A stretch of DNA of 64,000 nt from Xiphias gladius. Taxonomy: Eukaryota > Chordata > Actinopteri > Istiophoriformes > Xiphiidae. Below, in pieces: positions 60,216 through 64,000 of the stretch; the first letter of the stretch is position 1, and each line of letters opens with the position of its first letter. The stretch lies in NCBI RefSeq assembly GCF_016859285.1, contig NC_053420.1, forward strand, positions 26,413,545-26,477,544, given 5' to 3'. A program made the position numbers and the translations under genes. The notes beneath the pieces were generated by a model. That model did no database searches and was not told the DNA's origin. It saw nothing but the letters and a program-made list of their open reading frames with translations.

Positions 60216-60989
60216 GGAGCCAGACAATTTTATCAGGGGTTGGTGGAGACCAAAACTGAGCTAAAAGGAAAGTGAATATTGGACTTGGCAACACAACTCC
60301 AACTGTTTGCTGAATGTGTACATAGGCAACTCCTAGCTAACGTGTTCACCACATCTGTAATAACATATCATATTGATATGTCAGTGTGGTCTTTACAGAT
60401 TGTTCAACTGGCGCCCAGTGGCGAAAAAAACAATAAAGTTTAACATCACAGCATGAGGCCAAATCTGCTCTTTACAGTTTTTTCACTTATCTCAACAGCT
60501 CAGATTTCAAGAATCTGGAGTGAAGTAGCATCAGCTGAAAACAAAAACTACTGTTATCTACTGAAATTGAAATATTTCTTTTAATTTTCTGGTATGGTAC
60601 TGATACCCCTGTTCTGATAATAGTGGCAGCCTTACAGTAGTTTGACACCATCTGTGTCCAGATCAGTTACCTACATGCACTGTAAAAGCTGTGTCTGGGT
60701 GGAATTAGTATTACCAGGGGATGCCTGTAATTTCATTTTTGCCAGCCACAAAGATCGTCAGTCATCTGGACACTTAATCAAGTTACAAGGGTTCCATGGC
60801 AATCAACAGACGTGCCGCATAATGTCAAACACAGTGAAGTGATAAAGGGTTAACCGCTTCAGCTGGCTTCATATCAGTTTGAGTTCGATCAAAATAAAAA
60901 TTTACATAGAACGTAAAATAAAAAATTATTGATTTCTCCAAAACTCAAAATTTGTCTAAACTGTGATTATAATTTGCAATTTGCCTTAA

Positions 60990-61352
60990 AATAATAATCT
61001 GCTGTATATTTTCAACGTGAATTAATCAATTGTTTATTCTTTTGACCAGTCGTTTAGTCTATAAAAGGTAAGAAAATAGTACCAAATGTCCATCACAATT
61101 TCCTATGGCCCAAGGTAACATCTTGAAAGTACTTATTTTGTTTGACCAGCTACTGTATTTTCAATTTACAATTAAGTAAAACTGAAAAAAGAAGCAAACC
61201 CTCACATTTGAGAAGCTAGAACCATAACAGGCAACGCAACATAACAAGCAATTTGCTAGTAAAATGACTTCAATGATTAGTCAAATGTCAAAATTCATTA
61301 GATTTCACTTGATCGACATGTCAATTAATGAACTAATCTTTTCAGTAGCACT
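60990..61352 (+). repeat. Dispersed teleost repeat, CGATTAATCG type
   Basis: Contains TTTAGTCTATAAAAGGTAAG, AAATGTCCATCACAATTTCC, GCCCAAGGTAACATCTTG, TTTGTTTGACCAGC and, at the far end, GATCGACATGTCAATTAATG. It shares block order with 11350-11660. Both ends carry ATTAAT-type sequence in opposite orientation, as expected of a non-autonomous DNA element. Confidence 0.6.
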
Positions 61353-62192
61353 GTCAAGTAAACATTTCCAAACCGAGTCTGGTTTGAAATATTTCTACTG
61401 TATATCAATGCATTTGCACACACGCTAACACCACCATTAATTTTACCCTGTCCAACCGACCACTGCCGTCCCCTGGCGATACACTGTTATCTTTCGTCCC
61501 AGTGTGCTTGACACCTGTTACAACTGTGCCCTGCACACCATCCCCATATCAGCTTGCTACCGGGCCACACTGTCCTGACATCATTCACTTCTGCCCACAG
61601 ACTATAGCTAAAGGGGCTAATGTTGCTGATGGACAACACAACTCATTGCTGTCTTGAGGGAGCACGTTTCTGTAAATGTGACCAATCCAGCTAAATGAGG
61701 CATGTGTGCTGCTGTGACAATAGAGTACGGTAGAGTAGGGGAAAGGGTATACACACACTCATACCGGACAACCAATGTATTTCAAAAGGAAGAAGCCAAG
61801 CATCTTGGCAACACAATGCGACTTTGAAAGGACCTCTAGATCAAAGATAGCTTTTTCTATTGCATTATAGGGTTTCCTTTCACATGGTTTCCTCGTCATT
61901 GTATTACCACGCACCTACATCTTTCCTCCATGTTTCTGCTAACGTGCAGTCTCTCTCCGCGGCTCTCTGTCCCTGTCACATTGTTCAGCCTGGCCTGTCT
62001 GAGTGGACCGGCGGGATGCTCGGTTTTGGTCCTCGGGGCAGGTGATAATGACTTTCCTTGCCTCTCCCTTCTCCTCCTCCTCCTGATCCCAAGCTGCAGC
62101 GGTGAAGGTGACTGCAGCTGGATGATTTCTTTCTTTCCAAACTGCAGGGGATACGCATTTGAGGGTGAGCGGTGTCTGATCTATAGATCTAC

Positions 62193-62195
62193 AGT

Positions 62196-62232
<37 letters not shown>
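62193..62232. repeat. (TG)n microsatellite
   Basis: TG run with one early interruption (TATG). Confidence 0.95.
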
Positions 62233-62234
<2 letters not shown>

Positions 62235-62881
62235 TATCGGTCTAGGTGGGGGTTGCTGGTTTCCAGGATTAACCCAGTAAAACAGGAGACTCACATAACA
62301 CTCCATTAATGATGAATGCTAGGCTCTAGTGGGTAAGCACATATACAGTCTCCATCTCCATTGTCTACAACACTGCACATTAATAGCTCTATATTTATAA
62401 CTATAAATCCACTGGCAGTACAACCCAGACTAAATTAACTAATTGAAGCAAGGTTTGAAAAATGAAAAAACCTACACAGCAACTAAACAGGAAATTACTT
62501 TGAGGGGGGTTGTGAGGCTCAGAGCCTCATATATTCACAGAAGTTTCAAGTGTGTCTCTTTAACATGCCTCTATCCCTTCTGGCACTAAACGTGTGAAAC
62601 ACTCACTTGGGGTTTTAAGCGTTGAGCAATATTGATCACTGTGGATCTAAGGCTGTGGGGTACGTCTGCTGTACAAGCACGGTTGTTGTTGTTTTTTTCA
62701 AACTCGACACCATGCACCTCTCTATTTGCGCCTGAGAGGGTAATAATAGCAGCTCCGGCCCTTTCCGTCCACCTCCCCCTCCTTTACCTTCGACACTCTC
62801 ACAGTGCAGGGAGTCTCATTCTGGTCATTACCATTCAGGCTTTGGAACATCCCCTCTACATAATCACCTTACAGCTCTCCT

Positions 62882-62882
<1 letters not shown>

Positions 62883-62969
<87 letters not shown>
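62883..62969. repeat. (GT)43 microsatellite
   Basis: Uninterrupted run of about 87 bp. Confidence 0.98.
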
Positions 62970-62970
<1 letters not shown>

Positions 62971-63033
62971 ATGTGACCTTTGTCACGTGTATTCAAGAGG
63001 AAAATAGGAAGAAATGGAAAGTGATCACGATAG

Positions 63034-63060
63034 GGATGGATGGATGGATGGATGGATGGA
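63034..63060. repeat. (GGAT)6 microsatellite
   Basis: Tetranucleotide run shortly after the GT tract. Confidence 0.95.
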
Positions 63061-64000
63061 GAGAGGCACACAGGCAGCATAATTACGGCGAGGACTACCC
63101 CTCACTTGTTCTTTCCAAAATCTGCTAGACGAGCCAACAGCAGCACAGACAGAGAGAAAGGTGGTAGAGGGCTTTGCTTTTGCTTTGTTGTTATTTTCAT
63201 TTTCTCAGCCTCACAGCAATTACATCCCAGTCTGAGAGACATACGAGGAGGAGGAGGAGGCAAACACAAACAAAGAGGGGGATATTCTGCTCTGGAGTGT
63301 AACGCTGCATACATCTGTTGGGTTCATGGCCCCCCTCCACTGCCGCAGGTGGTGGATGAACCCACCAAGAGGAAGGTGCTCCTTGCTACATCTCACCGAT
63401 CAACCTGTGCAGTAGCATCCGATATCCTGATTTCGGAAGTCTTATGAATACTGAGAGCTGGATAAACTAAGAAATCCAAAAAAAAAACGCATTTACTTTT
63501 CCATTCCTTAAAAAACTCTCCTACTCTGTTTTAATAATACCTTTTTCTTAACCTCACATACTGTAAATGTGGCAGGTGAAAACTCATAGCAGGAGATTTA
63601 AGGGTTCAGTATGCTTTAAACGGACACATATAAAAGACAAACGCCATCATAGCAAGGATTGAGATGCGATGAAATGTAAAGACGAGGATAAAACAGAGCA
63701 CACTTTTGCTCAGTCTCTCCCCAAAGCCATTCATAGTGTTGCACTGGGTTATACATGCAAAAAGTGACAGAAGTAGTTGTGTGGAAAATGAAAAAAGGAA
63801 GTTTAAGAGTTCAGTTCCTGAATGCCTTCTCACTTCTGCACACCTTGGCCAAAGGCTGAAGTAAGCGTGCTTGTGGAATTGTCAGTTACAAAAGATGTCA
63901 GATGCAGCCTCCACAATACTTATGGGGAGTTTAGTACGTTTAGTATGCTGCTCGCCAACAACAAGCAATAAACAATACAATAAACTGAGGCCCCTTAAAA

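Larger units (their letters stand above)
52701..64000. other. Long 5' flank of frmd4b without recognised genes
   Basis: No exon with both splice signals and family resemblance was found on either strand over about 11 kb. In human the next gene on this side of FRMD4B is MITF; no MITF-like coding exon is in this window. Besides the repeats listed separately, blocks of balanced composition (about 53800-54000, 56200-56440 and 57040-57580) could hold conserved regulatory DNA, but this cannot be judged from one sequence. Confidence 0.55.

Overview
The window is vertebrate nuclear DNA, almost certainly from a teleost (percomorph-like) fish. Genes are split by short introns with GT-AG borders, long (CA/TG)n microsatellites recur, Tc1/mariner remnants and tRNA-derived SINEs are present, and every recognisable protein has a clear human relative. 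No prokaryotic gene layout, no CRISPR array and no viral gene was seen.

Layout. 1-7.8 kb: no firm gene, only repeats (a Tc1 transposase fragment, a SINE remnant, dispersed repeats) and one weak signal-peptide-like exon (5674-5818). 7.8-9.3 kb (minus): a two-exon vasopressin V2-type GPCR, 356 aa. 10.4-17.1 kb (minus): trnt1, the CCA-adding enzyme, seven coding exons, 427 aa, with a decayed Tc1 element lying antisense in intron 1. 17.1-17.6 kb: a CpG-rich head-to-head promoter. 17.6-21.4 kb (plus): arl6ip5 (PRAF3/JWA), three coding exons, 190 aa. 21.4-25.8 kb: convergent intergenic space with a SINE, a decayed repeat and an unexplained CpG-dense patch. 25.8-52.3 kb (minus): frmd4b, 23 coding exons, 1020 aa, reconstructed end to end with consistent phases. 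52.4-64 kb: 5' flank of frmd4b, with no coding exon found; it holds microsatellites, dispersed repeats, a 56-bp tandem duplication and GC-rich blocks that could be regulatory.

The genes do not form a pathway. TRNT1 matures tRNA 3' ends in mitochondria and cytosol, ARL6IP5 is an ER membrane PRA1-family protein, FRMD4B is a FERM scaffold at cell junctions that partners cytohesins, and the V2-type receptor signals for vasotocin-like peptides. ARL6IP5 and FRMD4B are close neighbours on human 3p14, so that pairing is old synteny; TRNT1 maps elsewhere on human 3p. The observations most worth checking are a phase-compatible cassette exon that would change the FRMD4B C-terminus, a possible internal frmd4b promoter/first exon, the trnt1-arl6ip5 promoter with a TCTCGCGAGA palindrome, and the orphan CpG patch with a hairpin and a TCACGTGA site. 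Exon borders were derived by eye from reading frame, splice signals and remembered homologues; no alignment was run.
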